From Saccharomonospora sp. CUA-673 (GTDB lineage Bacteria > Actinomycetota > Actinomycetes > Mycobacteriales > Pseudonocardiaceae): DNA of 64,000 bases. The notes under the pieces are model-generated. The model was not told the DNA's origin. It worked only from the letters and a program-made list of their open reading frames with translations, and did not search any database. Every line of letters starts with the position of its first letter. Position 1 is the stretch's first letter. The stretch spans positions 124,001 through 188,000 of the forward strand of contig NZ_MKKE01000044.1 in the NCBI RefSeq assembly GCF_001942305.1. Reading direction: 5' to 3'. This document shows positions 32,784-43,402 of the stretch, piece after piece. Both the position numbers and the translations under genes were made by a program.

Positions 32784-35281
32784 TCAGGCGGCGCGACGGG
32801 GATCGGTGCCGGCGGCCTCCGATGCGGCTTGGTCGCGTGTCTCCTCGGCCGAGGACGACAGCGGCTGGGTGTGGCGGGCAGCGGCTTTACGCACCATGCG
32901 CGCTCGGCCGCGGATCGCCGGGGGCAACGGCTGCGTGGCCAGGGTGAACGGTTGGGTTGCCTCCCCGTTGACCACGAGCCGGGCGGCGGCGTGGAACACG
33001 CCGAGGTGGGCGAGATCGTGCTCGCTGACCCGAGGTGCGGTGTGGCGCGCGAGTTCGCGGGCGTCCTCGGGGCTGGCGTTGAAGAAGATCTTCGACCTCG
33101 CGTTCGTGCTGATGCCCTCTTTGAGGTCCTTGCCGAGCTGGCCGAGATGCTGGTGGGCCAGCGTCATGGACAACCGATACCCCCGTGCTTCGGCGAGCAT
33201 GTCCTCCATTGCGTACGGCAAGTTCAAGAAGTTGTGCGCCTCGTCGACATACAACGACGCGTCGAGGCGTTCGCGCTCCGGCACTGCGGCGCGGGCAGTA
33301 GCCGCCTGCCACACCCGAGCCACGATGAGTGAACCGAGCAGCCGGGTGGTGTCCTCACCCAAGCTCCCCTTCGGGATGCGCACGAAGCACAGCCCACCGT
33401 CCAGTGCCGCCGATAGATCGACTGTGGACTCGCCAGCCGAGACGGCTTTGACTACGAACGACCGCAACAGGAATGCGCGCAGCTTGTTCAGCAACGGTGC
33501 GGTTGCCTGTGCCCGTGCGGCGTCACTCAGCTGCTCGTACCAGTCCCAGAAGCCACGCAAGGTCGCGTCACCCTCGACCTTGTGACGGTGGCGTTCGCGA
33601 GTGGCCGAGTCGGTGAGCAGCTGCGGCAGCGTGGAGAGCTTCGGCGTGTCCGATGCGGCTCGTAGGGTCAGACAGGCGGCCCGCAGGATGTCCTCGGTGC
33701 GCGGCCCCCACGCTGAGGAGAACACTCGGGAGAACACCGACACGAGGTTGTCCACTGCCGCCTCCTTCGGCCCCTCCAGCGGGTTCAGGCATGGGGTGGT
33801 GCCGGGGATATCGGCGTCGAAGAGCACGACGCGTTCAGCGGCGTGTTCAGGTAGTCGTTTGAGCACGTCAGTGATCAAGTCGCCCTTGGGGTCGATGACC
33901 ACCGCACCGCGCTGATGATCGGCGTCGGCGAGGATCATCCGCGCCAAGATCGTGCTCTTCCCGCTGCCGGTAGCACCGAGCACATGCACGTGGTGGCGGG
34001 CATCGCTGACCTGCAGCCCAACAGGGCGGGCGTGCCCGGTATCGGAGATGCCGACCGGACGGACCAGCTCGCCTTCAGTGGGTGTGTTGGGTGGAGGCGG
34101 CACGGCCTTGGCCCCGGCCCGACTCAGCCCTGGCAGAGCCTCGTCGGTCGGCAGGTGGCAGATCCCGGCAAGTTCCGGCACCGACAGCAGGTCCCCGCGC
34201 CGCAGTCGTCGCCGGGCCAGCGCCTGCTCGGGGTCACGCAGCCGATGGCGACGGTAGTGGTTGTGCTCGGTGAATCCGGAGAAGGCGCTGGCGATGGCGT
34301 GTGCGCGGCCCCGCAGCTGGTCCCGCACGCGTGCCACCTGCTCCGGCGGTGTCTCCGCCGGCACGGTGGCCGCCACCGCGTACCGGATCAGGGTTTCCCA
34401 CTGGCTCCCGCGCTGTTTGGCCACGATGGCACGGTTCTGCGCCTGGTACTCCAGCGAGGTTTGCGGGTCCAGCTTCGGCTGGCCGCCCGCCCCGGAGGAA
34501 GTCTTCGGTGTCGCACCCGGAGTGATGATGTCCAACAGCCGACCGACCGGGCGCGTTGAGCGGCCGGCGTGGAGGTGACGAGCAGCGCGCCGCGCCTGTT
34601 TGACTCGCCGTCCCGTCACCGGGCGAGCCAGCACCTGGACACACGCCGACTCGTGCACGCCGAGCCCGGTCGGCGCGCCCAGCAGCGCGCGGATCGGGTC
34701 GCGTCGAAATCCGACCGGATAGGCAGTGCCTCGGATCGGGCCAACCGAAGCACACCCCCCGTGACCACCTGGCGACGGCCCTCATCAGCCTCCACGGTCA
34801 ACGGCGGGCTGGCCTGCTCGGTGGAGGTGTGCGCGCCCGGCCACGCCGCCTCGACCGCGCGCTCGACCATCCCCGGCGGCACCGTTCCTGGCACCCACAG
34901 CCGAATCTGCACACCGTCGTGGCCGAACACGTACTCCCACGCCAGATGCGGCTGGCCGCCGACCAGCCGAGCCCACATCGGACGCAACAGCCCGACCAGG
35001 TTCGACCACCCGGCTTCCGCCCCATCGGGGTCCACGGTCGGCGGCGCCAGGACCGTGACCACCCGCGCCTGGTCATGCAGGCGGTCCTGGCAGCGGTCGT
35101 CCCACCAGCGACGCACACTGATCAGACCGCTCAGCGCGGTCACGACAACGGGGCCGACGATCGGTCCCCAGACCTGCATCCACGACCACGCAGCATCCAC
35201 AACCGCTCGGATCGCTCCCCAAGGATCAGTGAGCAGCCCACCCAGCGGACCATCCACAATAGATTGTTGCAGCGGAATCAC
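32784..35281 (-). CDS. VirD4/TraG-like type IV secretion coupling ATPase (single-base frameshift)
   Basis: GTG 35281 has AAGGAGG ten bases upstream. The N-terminal part has a membrane segment (WGPIVGPVVVTALSGLISV) and a VirB4/TraG-like insert. Near 34700 one base is missing; the other frame continues IRALLGAPTGLGVHESACV. The ATPase core follows: Walker A HVLGATGSGKST, GAVVIDPKGDLI and Walker B LYVDEAHNFLNLP. Restored length is 832 residues. It would link the DNA-protein substrate to the secretion channel. Unframed N and C parts fit one family, which supports the single gene. Confidence 0.85.
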
Positions 35282-35314
35282 GAGGAAGGAACCTCCTTAC
35301 TTCGGGGGAGGCGG

Positions 35315-36142
35315 TTACGCGGCCCGCCGGCTCCGAGGGCGATGACGACGGCGGGCGGATGGCGCACTGGTGATCGTGCGAACCTCAGCCGCGCCCAGGC
35401 GGGTGTGGCACTCGGCGTCGACCTCGGCCTGCCACTGCGAAAAACGGCGGCCATCCAAACGGCGCAGGAAATGCGGAATGCGGTTCGCGGGCACGCCGAC
35501 CAACCGCGGTCCCAGCACCGCAAGCAGGTCAGAGGCTTCCTGCGAGGACCATCCGGCCGCGGCGATGGACTCCTCGTCCGGGAACACGTCGGCGATCCGG
35601 TCCACGCTCGGGTCCAGCAGTGCGTCTTGCGTGCCGCCGTAGCTGTAGGCCCACAAGAAATTCTCCGGCGGCTCAGGTTCCACGAGTCGGCGAAACCGAG
35701 CGACTTCCTTCGTATAGGCGTAGAAGTTCACCTCCGGCCGCTGCCGCATGATGCGCAGCCACCGCACGGTGTAATCGTCGGAGAAGAAGTCGCCACTGTC
35801 ATGAATCCTGATCCAGCGACCGGCGAACTTTGGAGCGGCGAGTTCGGCGAGCATCGCCTGCTCCCAGCCGTCCGGATCGTCGAGCACGAACTGCAAGTTG
35901 GCGTGGTGCTTCGCACGCACAGCCGGCCACAGGTACGTCCCATGCCGGGCGTAGCAGACCTGGCGGCAAATGCCCGCCGACGGGCAGGTGTTGTAGGTAC
36001 GCCCATCGGGCAGGCGACCCGCCCACGCGGGCAATGTCCAGTTGTAGACGCCGATCTGCCGCATCTCGCGGTTCTGAGTGAGCAGGCGTCGGGGACGCGT
36101 GGGTGTTGGTCCAACGGCAGTTGCAGAAGCGGATGAAGACAT
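35315..36142 (-). CDS. gp88-like domain protein of the transfer operon
   Basis: A 275-residue protein with ATG 36142 after GGGGGTG. The N terminus matches the phage gene-product-88-like domain: NWTLPAWAGRLPDGRTYNTC, then PSAGICRQVCYARHGTYLW, with paired Cys residues that may bind metal. A central IRIHDSGDFFSDDYTVRWL and the Arg-rich tail follow. The domain occurs in phages and mobile elements. Its activity is not established. It sits between VirD4- and VirB4-like genes. Confidence 0.75.
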   Translation of the reverse strand: MSSSASATAVGPTPTRPRRLLTQNREMRQIGVYNWTLPAWAGRLPDGRTYNTCPSAGICRQVCYARHGTYLWPAVRAKHHANLQFVLDDPDGWEQAMLAELAAPKFAGRWIRIHDSGDFFSDDYTVRWLRIMRQRPEVNFYAYTKEVARFRRLVEPEPPENFLWAYSYGGTQDALLDPSVDRIADVFPDEESIAAAGWSSQEASDLLAVLGPRLVGVPANRIPHFLRRLDGRRFSQWQAEVDAECHTRLGAAEVRTITSAPSARRRHRPRSRRAA

Positions 36143-36250
36143 AGGTGCACCCCCGGGAGTAGTGAGGTGAAGAAGTGGGTGGTCGCGCGGGATCGACGAG
36201 TGCGACCTCGGACACGGGGATACGGGGCCTGGGCGGGCCAGGCTGAGTGG

Positions 36251-36589
36251 TCAGGCTGGCCCGTCGGGACGCGACTCTGGATTGTCCGCGGAGGCAGGCG
36301 TGCTCGGCCGCCCGTGGTGCTTGCTGCGACTGTGCCGGTAGTGATCCAAGTTGATGACCTTGGTGGTGGAATCCGTGGGACGGACCGTCACGGACTGGGC
36401 GTTGTCCTTAGCGCGGCGGCTGCGGACGGAGCACGTGCTCTTCTGGATCACGTGTTGCGCGGCGCGCACCAGCGCCGTGGCCATCGCGAGCCCCGCGAGG
36501 AACACTGCGGCACAAGCGATCCAGGTGAGGGCCATGAGCACGGTGGCTACGGTGAATGGGTGCAGGACGTCGTTCAGGAATGTCTGCAT
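36251..36589 (-). CDS. small membrane protein of the transfer operon
   Basis: A 112-residue protein whose ATG at 36589 overlaps the VirB4-like stop. A long hydrophobic region (VATVLMALTWIACAAVFLAG) can hold one or two membrane passes, then a basic, hydrophilic tail. It could be an accessory channel component. No family recognised. Confidence 0.65.
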   Translation of the reverse strand: MQTFLNDVLHPFTVATVLMALTWIACAAVFLAGLAMATALVRAAQHVIQKSTCSVRSRRAKDNAQSVTVRPTDSTTKVINLDHYRHSRSKHHGRPSTPASADNPESRPDGPA

Positions 36590-38441
36590 CAGGCCCCCTG
36601 TGTGGTTTCCTCGTCCAAGACAAGGTGCTGATCGGACTCCCCGGCTGGGGTGTCGGAGTGGTCGGTGTCGTCGGCCATGGCGGCGAGTTCGGCCGGGTCA
36701 GTGGTGATCAACTCGTGCTCGGCGTCGGAGGCGATGGCTTGGAGGGCGACTCGTTGCGTCCCGGTCGACAACAGGCCCTGTCCCGTTCCTGCGGAGAGCA
36801 GGAACTGGCGCTCGCCCTCAGAGAGGGCGAAGGTGCGGACGATGTCGTCGATCGCCTGCGGTGACTGCCTGAGCAAGATCTGCGTGGCAGCGTTGCTGAT
36901 GATCGCCTTGCCTAGGTCTGAACCGAGCACGTCGCCCACGTCCTGGGTCGCCACCGTCAAGCCGCACCAGTGTTTGCGGGCGCTTTTGGCCAAGCGCCAC
37001 AGGAATTCGGCGCCGGCCTGCTGCTGCATCAGCAGCCATGCTTCGTCGACCATGCACAGTCGCGGCCGGCGCGTGGTGGGATTGGAGACCTTGCGCCAGA
37101 CGGCGTCCAGTGTCAGCAGCGTCCCGGCCGGCTTCAGTTCATCCGGCAGATTCCGCAGGCTGAACACGAGCAAGTGTCCTTCGGGCGGACTCGTGGTTGG
37201 CCCGTCGAACAGGCCCGAGAACGCACCGTGGGTGAACGGGTGCAGCCGACTGGCGAGATCCCGGGCGGTCTCGTCGTCAGACTGGCCGAGGACCGTACGC
37301 AGGTCAGAAAGCAGCGGTGCCTGCCGTGTCCAGGTCCGGGCGTCCTCGGTGATCCCTGCCTGTCGATAGGTCGCGGTGACCGCCTGATCCAGCACAGCAC
37401 GCTCGTCCGCACTCAACGCTTGTCCAAACAGGACGGAAAGGAGGGTGTAGACGAAGAGGCTGCGCCTCGTGAGTGCGTCTGCGGGTGCAGAGCGGCGCCC
37501 GTCCGCGCGGGTGTGGATCGGCAAGTCCAGGGGGTTCAGTCGCACTCCTTCGCTGCCGAGCGGGAAGTAGGTGCCCCCGACGGCCCCGGCGAGGCGGGCG
37601 TACTCGTCCTCGGGGTCGAGGATCGCGATCTCAGTGCCGTAGTACAGGCTCCTGATCGCTTCGAGTTTCACGAGGTAGGACTTGCCGGCCCCGGAGCGCC
37701 CCAAGATCACCGAGTTGTAGTTCTCGCAGCTAAACCGGTCCCAATGCACGAGCCTTGGCTGCCGAGGTTCCAGCCGTACAGCACTCCGTGGGCGGCTGAC
37801 GCCGAGGCGACATCGGGAGGAGGCAAGTCCGGACTGGTGAACGGAAACGCGGCGCTCAGCGCGGCGGTGTCGAACGAGCGGGTTATCCCGATCTGGTCCA
37901 GGCCCATCGGCAAGGCCGTGATCCACCCCTGGAGGGACCGGTAGGTGGTGGGCTTCGCGTCCATCAGCAGACTCGCGGTCAGGGCGCGCAGCGCGCTGAC
38001 CTCCTCGACGAGTTCGTGCTGCGAGTTCGCGTGGACGGTGAGGTACAACCCGACGCGAAACAAGCGCCCCTCCCCGCGGGCCAGCCGGTCGGAAAGGTCG
38101 TGGGCGTCCTCGGTGGCCGCTTCGACCTGTGGGTCGGCCAGACGGCCGTGTGCTGCGGTGTGCCGGCGTCCGGACTCCAGGCGGCCGAGCTGTTTCTTCA
38201 GCCGCTCGGCAGCCACCTGCGGGGCGATCGGTTCGATGTGCAGCGACACGTCGAGCCGAGCCGGGTGGGTCAGCAGGGGTTGCAGCCATCCCGGATGGAC
38301 TTCTCTCGGGTAGCCGACGATGGCGAAACTGGCGACCCATTCGTCGCCAATCTGCAGGTGACGTGGGTGGACCTCGACGGCGTCCGGGGCGAAGGCGGCC
38401 GAGGCCGCCTGAGTGGTGCGGCGTCGATTCCGAGTGAACAT
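36589..38441 (-). CDS. VirB4-like conjugation ATPase (single-base frameshift)
   Basis: ATG 38441 overlaps the stop of the PrgI-like gene (TGATG). The N-terminal domain reads VEVHPRHLQIGDEWVASFAI, then WITALPMGLDQIGITRSFDT. Near 37760 a base is missing and the frame continues VHWDRFSCENYNSVILGRSG. The Walker A is GRSGAGKSY, Walker B LCMVDEAWLLM, and VATQDVGDVL is the arginine-finger region. Restored length is 617 residues. VirB4 proteins energise T4SS assembly and transfer; together with the VirD4-like ATPase it identifies a conjugation system. Confidence 0.87.
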
Positions 38442-39493
38442 CACAGGTGGCCCTCCTCGTCGGGGTCCCAATCCGCCCCGGCCGGGTGGTGATCACCTCG
38501 TCGGCGCCGGCCATCTCCGGCGAGGGCGGCAGTGGGCTGTCCGGATTCGCCGCTGCCGACAGCACGACAGTGGCTTGTGCGGCGTCCAACGGAGTGACCT
38601 CGATCCCTGCTGGGGACAGCAACTCACCCGCCTCGTGCATGCGCCGCAGCAGCCGCGAGGCCGCTGCGCGTCGAGCCCCGTCCGACGGCTCGGTCTCCTC
38701 GTCGCCGCGTCCCCGGCGTCGAGGCAGGCGGCCACGGCGAGTCCATGCGTCCGGCGGTGCGCTGCGCACCGGTTCACGGATGACCAGCAGGATCTGCCGG
38801 CGCAGCAGCTCGGCGTGCTGGCCCAGCTGGGCGAGATAATCGGCGTGATCGAGAGTGGCGGTCTCCACGCCGGGTGCGGCAGGCTCGCCGCATGGTCACG
38901 CAGCTGCCCGATCTGCTCGGAGAGATCCAGGCGCTGGGCGCGCACCAGGATCTGCACGGGCGCGGACAGGCTGTGCAGGTAGCGGCCGAATGCGGCAGTG
39001 AGTGCTTCCTGCTCGGCCGGGGTCCGTAGTGCGAAGTTCACCGTGCTGCAGGCGGCGAGCAGGGCGAGCCCGTCTGAGCCGAGATCGATCACTCCGGCCT
39101 CGCTGACCCCGGTGGCCGGCAACTTCAGTGCGCCGGCCACGGGTTCGCTCGCGTCGTTGGCGACGCCAGCCAGCCACTCCGGGACCGCGGGCGAGGGCTG
39201 GCTGGCCGCGACCCGGCGTTGGGGCTGGAGCCGCTGGCGGAGTGCGGCCAGCAGCAGCCGGTCCAGCGTCACGCCATCGCGGCGCACGATCACCAGCGCG
39301 GCCACCGCCACGCCGACGGGTACCGCGACGATCAGATAGGCGACTGCCGGAAGGAACGCGCGGGTGGCGAGCCACCCGCCGTAGAGCACCAGGCGGTTAC
39401 CGCCATGACGGCCACCTGGCGAGCGGTGAAGCCGGCCAGGATGGTGTCCTCCCGATCGACATCCGCCGGGATGCGCACGCTGTACTGACTCAC
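38441..39493 (-). CDS. PrgI/SCO6880-type T4SS membrane protein (three single-base frameshifts)
   Basis: GTG 39493 has GGAGG upstream and overlaps the previous stop. The start VSQYSVRIPADVDREDTILA with two membrane segments (ARQVAVMAVTA; LPAVAYLIVAVPVGVAVAAL) is typical of PrgI-family proteins. Three shifts are needed, near 39390 (into LVLYGGWLATRAF), 38875 (into VETATLDHADYLAQLGQHAE) and 38462 (into WDPDEEGHL and stop at 38441). With all three bases restored the protein is 351 residues and ends exactly at the VirB4 start codon, which supports this reading. Confidence 0.7.
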
Positions 39494-41552
39494 GTCGACT
39501 CACCTCCTTCTCGGCGGGTACTCGGGCGGGGTGGGGAGACCTTCGGCAGGTCCAGCGGCAGCGCTTGCTGGCGTGGCTGCCGACCGCGCTTCGACTGCGG
39601 CGGCGGTGCAGGTGGAGGCTGCTCGCGAGACCGAGTCGGCTTGCGCGTGCGCTGCACGTTCAGCGGCAGTTGGTACTGGCCCTGCCGGTTGGCTCGGGGC
39701 TTGTTTTCCGGCCACTCGCCATCCGCCGGGAACTTCAGCTGCTTGCCCGCCGTCGACGGTCGCGGTGGGCTCGGTGGCGGTGGGGCCGGCGACGGGCGAC
39801 GGACGCGCTGCGCGCTGATCGGCAGCCGGTACTGTCCGTCGCGGCCCAGCCGTGGCCGGTTCTCCGGCCATTCGCCACTGGGTGGGAAACGCAACTGGCG
39901 TCCCCGGCTGCTCGGCGCTGCCGACGAGCGGGACGCCGAGTCGGCCGCCGGTTTCGGCCGGGGTTGGCGCTGCACGTCCAGCGGCAGCTCGTACTGTCCG
40001 TCGCGGCCCAGCCGCGGCTTGTGCTCCGGCCACTCTCCATCCAGCGGCAGCTTCAGTTGGGTGCCCTGGCCCTTGGTCCGGGGTCGCGGTGCGGGCTTCG
40101 CGCCCGCGCGGTGGGTGGGTCTGGACGCCCGTTGCCGCTTGACCCCATCCAGCGGCAACATGTATTGGCCCGACGGCGTCGCTCGTGTGCCTGCGTATGG
40201 ATCACTCGGCCCCGGGTCCTTGGGACCTCCACGCGGCTTTGGCGTGCTACCGCCAGCGCCACCGCCGCCACGTCCGCGCAGGAGACCGAAGGTCTTGTAC
40301 GCGATGAAGCCCCGGACCAGTGAGCCGACCAGTGATCGGCCGCCACCACCACGAATGGAGCCGAGAACCCAGAAGGGGATTTTGAACAGGATGTACATCA
40401 GTGCCAAAGACACGAGAAGGTTCACCAGCCCATCTGCGGTTGGCCCGAAGAACGTGAATCCACCCGGGGACAGGAAAACGCGCATCGCGGTGATCAGTGT
40501 CAGCGACTGACCTAATTGAATGGCCAGGCAGCCGCCAAAGGCTTTCCACCACCATTTAGCGATGCCCTCGGTGTGCGGCAGGGCGTGACACATCAGCGCC
40601 AACGGTGCGCCCGCGATAAGGATCACTGTCAGTGCCACACGGACGACGTAGGTGAGCAGGAGTGCGACCAGCATTCCGGCAAGAAAGAGGCCGACGAAGA
40701 TGATGAAGAATCCGCCGTTGAGCGAACCCATAACCAATCGTTTGAGAGTTTCGGCGGAAGAACTCTCATCGACCCCGCCGGACATAATTGCTTTCGCGAG
40801 CGCGTTGGCCAGAGTGATCGACTGAGAGCACGCCCACAACGACAAGGCGCCGGCGAGAAAACCGATAATGACCCGCGGAAGAATCTCCTTAATGGAAACT
40901 CGGGTCTGCATGGTCTCGTAGACCATGACGATGATTCCGGCGATCAGGATCAGCATGCCGTAGCAGGCCAGCATGATCTGCCAGGAGGAATTCCACAGCT
41001 CGCCGATCCGAGGCAGTTGATCCAACGTTGGGGTGGTCAACAAGGTGTTAGCCAGCAGATCCAGCAGGTTGTTCAACGCCGGGGTGACGAGATCCCGAAA
41101 GAATCCTTCGATCGCCTCATTGACGCAGGCGGCGATATCGGTGATCCCGCAGGAGGACTCCTCAGAATCGTCGCCATTGCCGGACTGGCCCGGCTGCTCA
41201 CCCGGCTTCGGTGCGGGCGTGGTGGGCTGCGGGATACAGCCTGGCCCTTGGCACGGTTCAGGCTGATCCGACTCTGGCGGCTTGTGATTTGTAGGCGGCG
41301 GGTCGGTCTGGCACACCGGCAGTGGTGAGTTCGGCGCACACTCGTCGACCGGTGGCAGCGGCACTGGTGGCGGTGCAGGTTCCGGCGACGACGCGGGCGC
41401 GACGGCGTTGGCGTGGAAGCAGGCTGGGCTGAAGCCGTACCCGCCCCCGTGATGCCGGCAAGGACACTAAGGGCAAGCAGGGTGGCCACCGCGGCGAACG
41501 CGCGGCCGAACCGGTGGCCGGCCCCTGCCGTGCAGGATGCGGTGGCCGACAT
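39490..41552 (-). CDS. VirB6/TrbL-like T4SS membrane channel protein with repetitive tail (single-base frameshift)
   Basis: ATG 41552 begins a signal peptide (AFAAVATLLALSVLAG, TASA). Near 41395 a missing base shifts into PASSPEPAPPPVPLPPVDEC, a Pro-rich linker. Six or more membrane helices follow (for example MLACYGMLILIAGIIVMVY and FFIIFVGLFLAGMLVALLL). The last 200 residues are basic and Pro-rich with four GQYxLP units and three GEWPE units. Restored length is 687 residues. It is the probable inner-membrane channel of the system. Confidence 0.82.
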
Positions 41553-41556
41553 ACGA

Positions 41557-41946
41557 TCAGGCCCCCACGATCCCGCGCAGGATTTCGACCACCAGGGGAG
41601 CCAGCGCGGCCAAGCCGTAGCCAAAGCCCGCCGACTTGAACGATTGCTTGGCCTTATCGACCTCACCGGGGTCGCCGTTGGCCAGGACGTACCGGACTCC
41701 GCCGATGGTCAAGAAGACCGTGGCCAGCAGCGCCAAGACCCCCATCAGCCAGTTGCGAATGTTGGTCAGGACTTCATCGACCGAGCGGGCCAGTGCGATC
41801 ACGTGCGCGGTCTCGGCTGAGGCCGAGGCGGCAGTGACCACCAACCCGGCGGCGACAAGCGCGGCCACGGCCAGGACCCGCCCGGCCCGGTGGCGCGGCG
41901 TGCGGCCACCGGCGGCGGGTCGAGCAGAGGGCGCGATCGAGCGCAT
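41557..41946 (-). CDS. VirB2/TrbC-like small membrane protein
   Basis: A 129-residue protein; ATG 41946 follows GGAGG. A signal peptide (VLAVAALVAAGLVVTAASASA) is followed by two membrane helices (LMGVLALLATVFLTIGGVRY; AGFGYGLAALAPLVVEILRG) with a short GDPGEVDKAK loop. Size and topology match the VirB2/TrbC pilin family. It stands four bases upstream of the channel gene, so it is part of the same operon. Confidence 0.75.
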   Translation of the reverse strand: MRSIAPSARPAAGGRTPRHRAGRVLAVAALVAAGLVVTAASASAETAHVIALARSVDEVLTNIRNWLMGVLALLATVFLTIGGVRYVLANGDPGEVDKAKQSFKSAGFGYGLAALAPLVVEILRGIVGA

Positions 41947-41998
41947 CGTGGACCTCCAGGGCTGTCAGCGGGCGAAGAGCGCGAGAGGCGGGCAGGGA

Positions 41999-42891
41999 TC
42001 ACCCGCGGCCCTGAAGTCCGGATTTCGGGGGCTCATTGGACAGGCCCCCATCGACTTTTTTCGCTACACTCTGTGACTGCTCTGGAGTGTCGGAGGACGT
42101 GCTCGGCGAGGTCTGGGACGTGGCCGCCTCGCCCGTGGGGTCGCCCTCGGCGGCGCCGTCAGCGCACTCGAAGAGCCAATTGGCGAGTCGGTACTCGGCC
42201 CGCTTGCGGGTCTTGCATGCGGCCCAGAACTCGATCTTGTGGTGGGCGGACACTCGGTCAGCAGGGTTTCGCCGAGCCGGGTCTCCGAGATCATTTCGGC
42301 CTCGGTCGGGGTCAGGACTCCGACCTGAACCGCGCGGGCCAAGACCAAGTCTGGGTGTCCCGACGAGGGCTTCGGCTCGGCGGAGAAGAACCCGGGAGCC
42401 TTCGGGGTAGGGCCGTCCAGCGCCGCAATGAGCGCCCGGTGCCCGGAGCGGTAGGCGGCCCACCGCAGGCGGATCGTGATCCGCCCCGTAGTGAGGTCGA
42501 TGGTCTGCAGGGTGTCGAGGAAGCCCTGCACAATCTCGGAGTGGATGTCGGCGGGGTCGCCTGCGTACCGGTCGGTCAGCCGGGCCGCCATGTGGGTCAG
42601 CATCGGCAGGGCGAGCCCGACGGCCACGATCGTCCACGTGCTGCCCTCACTGCGGGCGCGCGTGATCACGTGCCGCCACACCTGGTCCCACACCCGACGC
42701 GGGCAGGATCGGCGCAGCAGCAGATCGCGGAGTTCGTCGACGGGGATCTCGCGGTTGGGCAGGTGGTCGAACTCGCGCCCATCCACCGCCACCGGGTGAT
42801 CCCCGGCGGTCAGCCACGCGAACGCGTCGCGGGCGGCATCCAGTGGGTTAGTGGGCCACTCTGCGTGCTCAGAAACCGAGGGGCGTGCCAT
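41999..42891 (-). CDS. conserved element protein at the head of the transfer operon (single-base frameshift)
   Basis: The first gene of the minus-strand T4SS operon, ATG 42891. The helical core contains WTIVAVGLALPMLTHMAARL, then DIHSEIVQGFLDTLQTIDL and LRWAAYRSGHRA, which resembles a degenerate sigma-70 region 2 and may bind DNA. Near 42250 one base is missing; the other frame reads SAHHKIEFWAACKTRKRAEY and ends at 41999. Restored length is 297 residues. The function is unproven; a transcriptional role at the head of the operon is an inference. Confidence 0.6.
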
Positions 42892-43402
42892 CTCGTGGCT
42901 CCTCTCGAACGGCGGTCAACGACGCCGCCGAGAGGGCCAGGCAAGGAACAGCGCAGCGCACGGTTCCGTACTAAGAGCTGCTTAAAATGATCTCCTTGTC
43001 TCGGAACAAGAAGATCAACATGCCACGCGATCCAAGATCGTGAATGCCGGCGCCAGCAAGGCTGTGCACTGCGGTGTTAGTCAGCTCTTGTTCCGTTGCT
43101 GTCACCCCGCAGGCCGCGTCCAACGGGACAAGAGAGTTGATCTTGACGAATTTCTGAGGCGATCTGAACAGCCTCGCACCTGATCACGAAGCCGAACGTA
43201 GAACCCGCGCGAAGTTGATCAGAAGCCATGTCGGAGAGATCAACAAGCGGCGCCGGTCGACCGACCCGAGGCATTACCGACCGTCATGGCATGCTGTGAC
43301 TTGAATCACTTCGACATTCTCGTAGGGCGTGTCCAATCGCGCCCGGTTTCGCGGACTTCAGGGATGTCCTTACCCCTCCGCGATGATCATGGAGCGCCTG
43401 TC
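42892..43402. promoter_or_regulatory. divergent intergenic region with nested inverted repeats
   Basis: No gene is convincing here. CGGAACAAGA (43002-43011) is inverted at 43086-43095 (TCTTGTTCCG). AGATCAAC occurs at 43012-43019 and 43237-43244, and inverted as GTTGATC at 43136-43142 and 43214-43220. The region is less GC-rich than its flanks and lies between the transfer operon and the methylase operon. It could be an origin of transfer or a control region. The repeats are directly visible; function is inference. Confidence 0.5.
43295..43328 (+). promoter_or_regulatory. promoter with CRP-like palindrome for the methylase row
   Basis: TTGAAT (43301-43306) and TAGGGC (43323-43328) are 16 bases apart. 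The -35 overlaps TGTGA-N6-TCACT (43295-43310), nine of ten matches to the CRP-family palindrome TGTGA-N6-TCACA. Regulation by a CRP-like protein is possible. Confidence 0.4.

Noticed and set aside
32262-33332. A 356-codon plus-strand frame over the transfer operon
   Set aside because: It is antisense to the replication-relaxation and VirD4 genes, with no start signal.
39128-40510. A 460-codon plus-strand frame rich in Arg, Gly and Ser
   Set aside because: It is antisense to the PrgI- and VirB6-like genes, and its repeats mirror the repetitive tail of the latter.
41073-41400. The Arg/His/Cys-rich continuation after the signal peptide of the VirB6-like gene
   Set aside because: It is the out-of-frame reading caused by the missing base near 41395; the other frame carries the conserved membrane protein.
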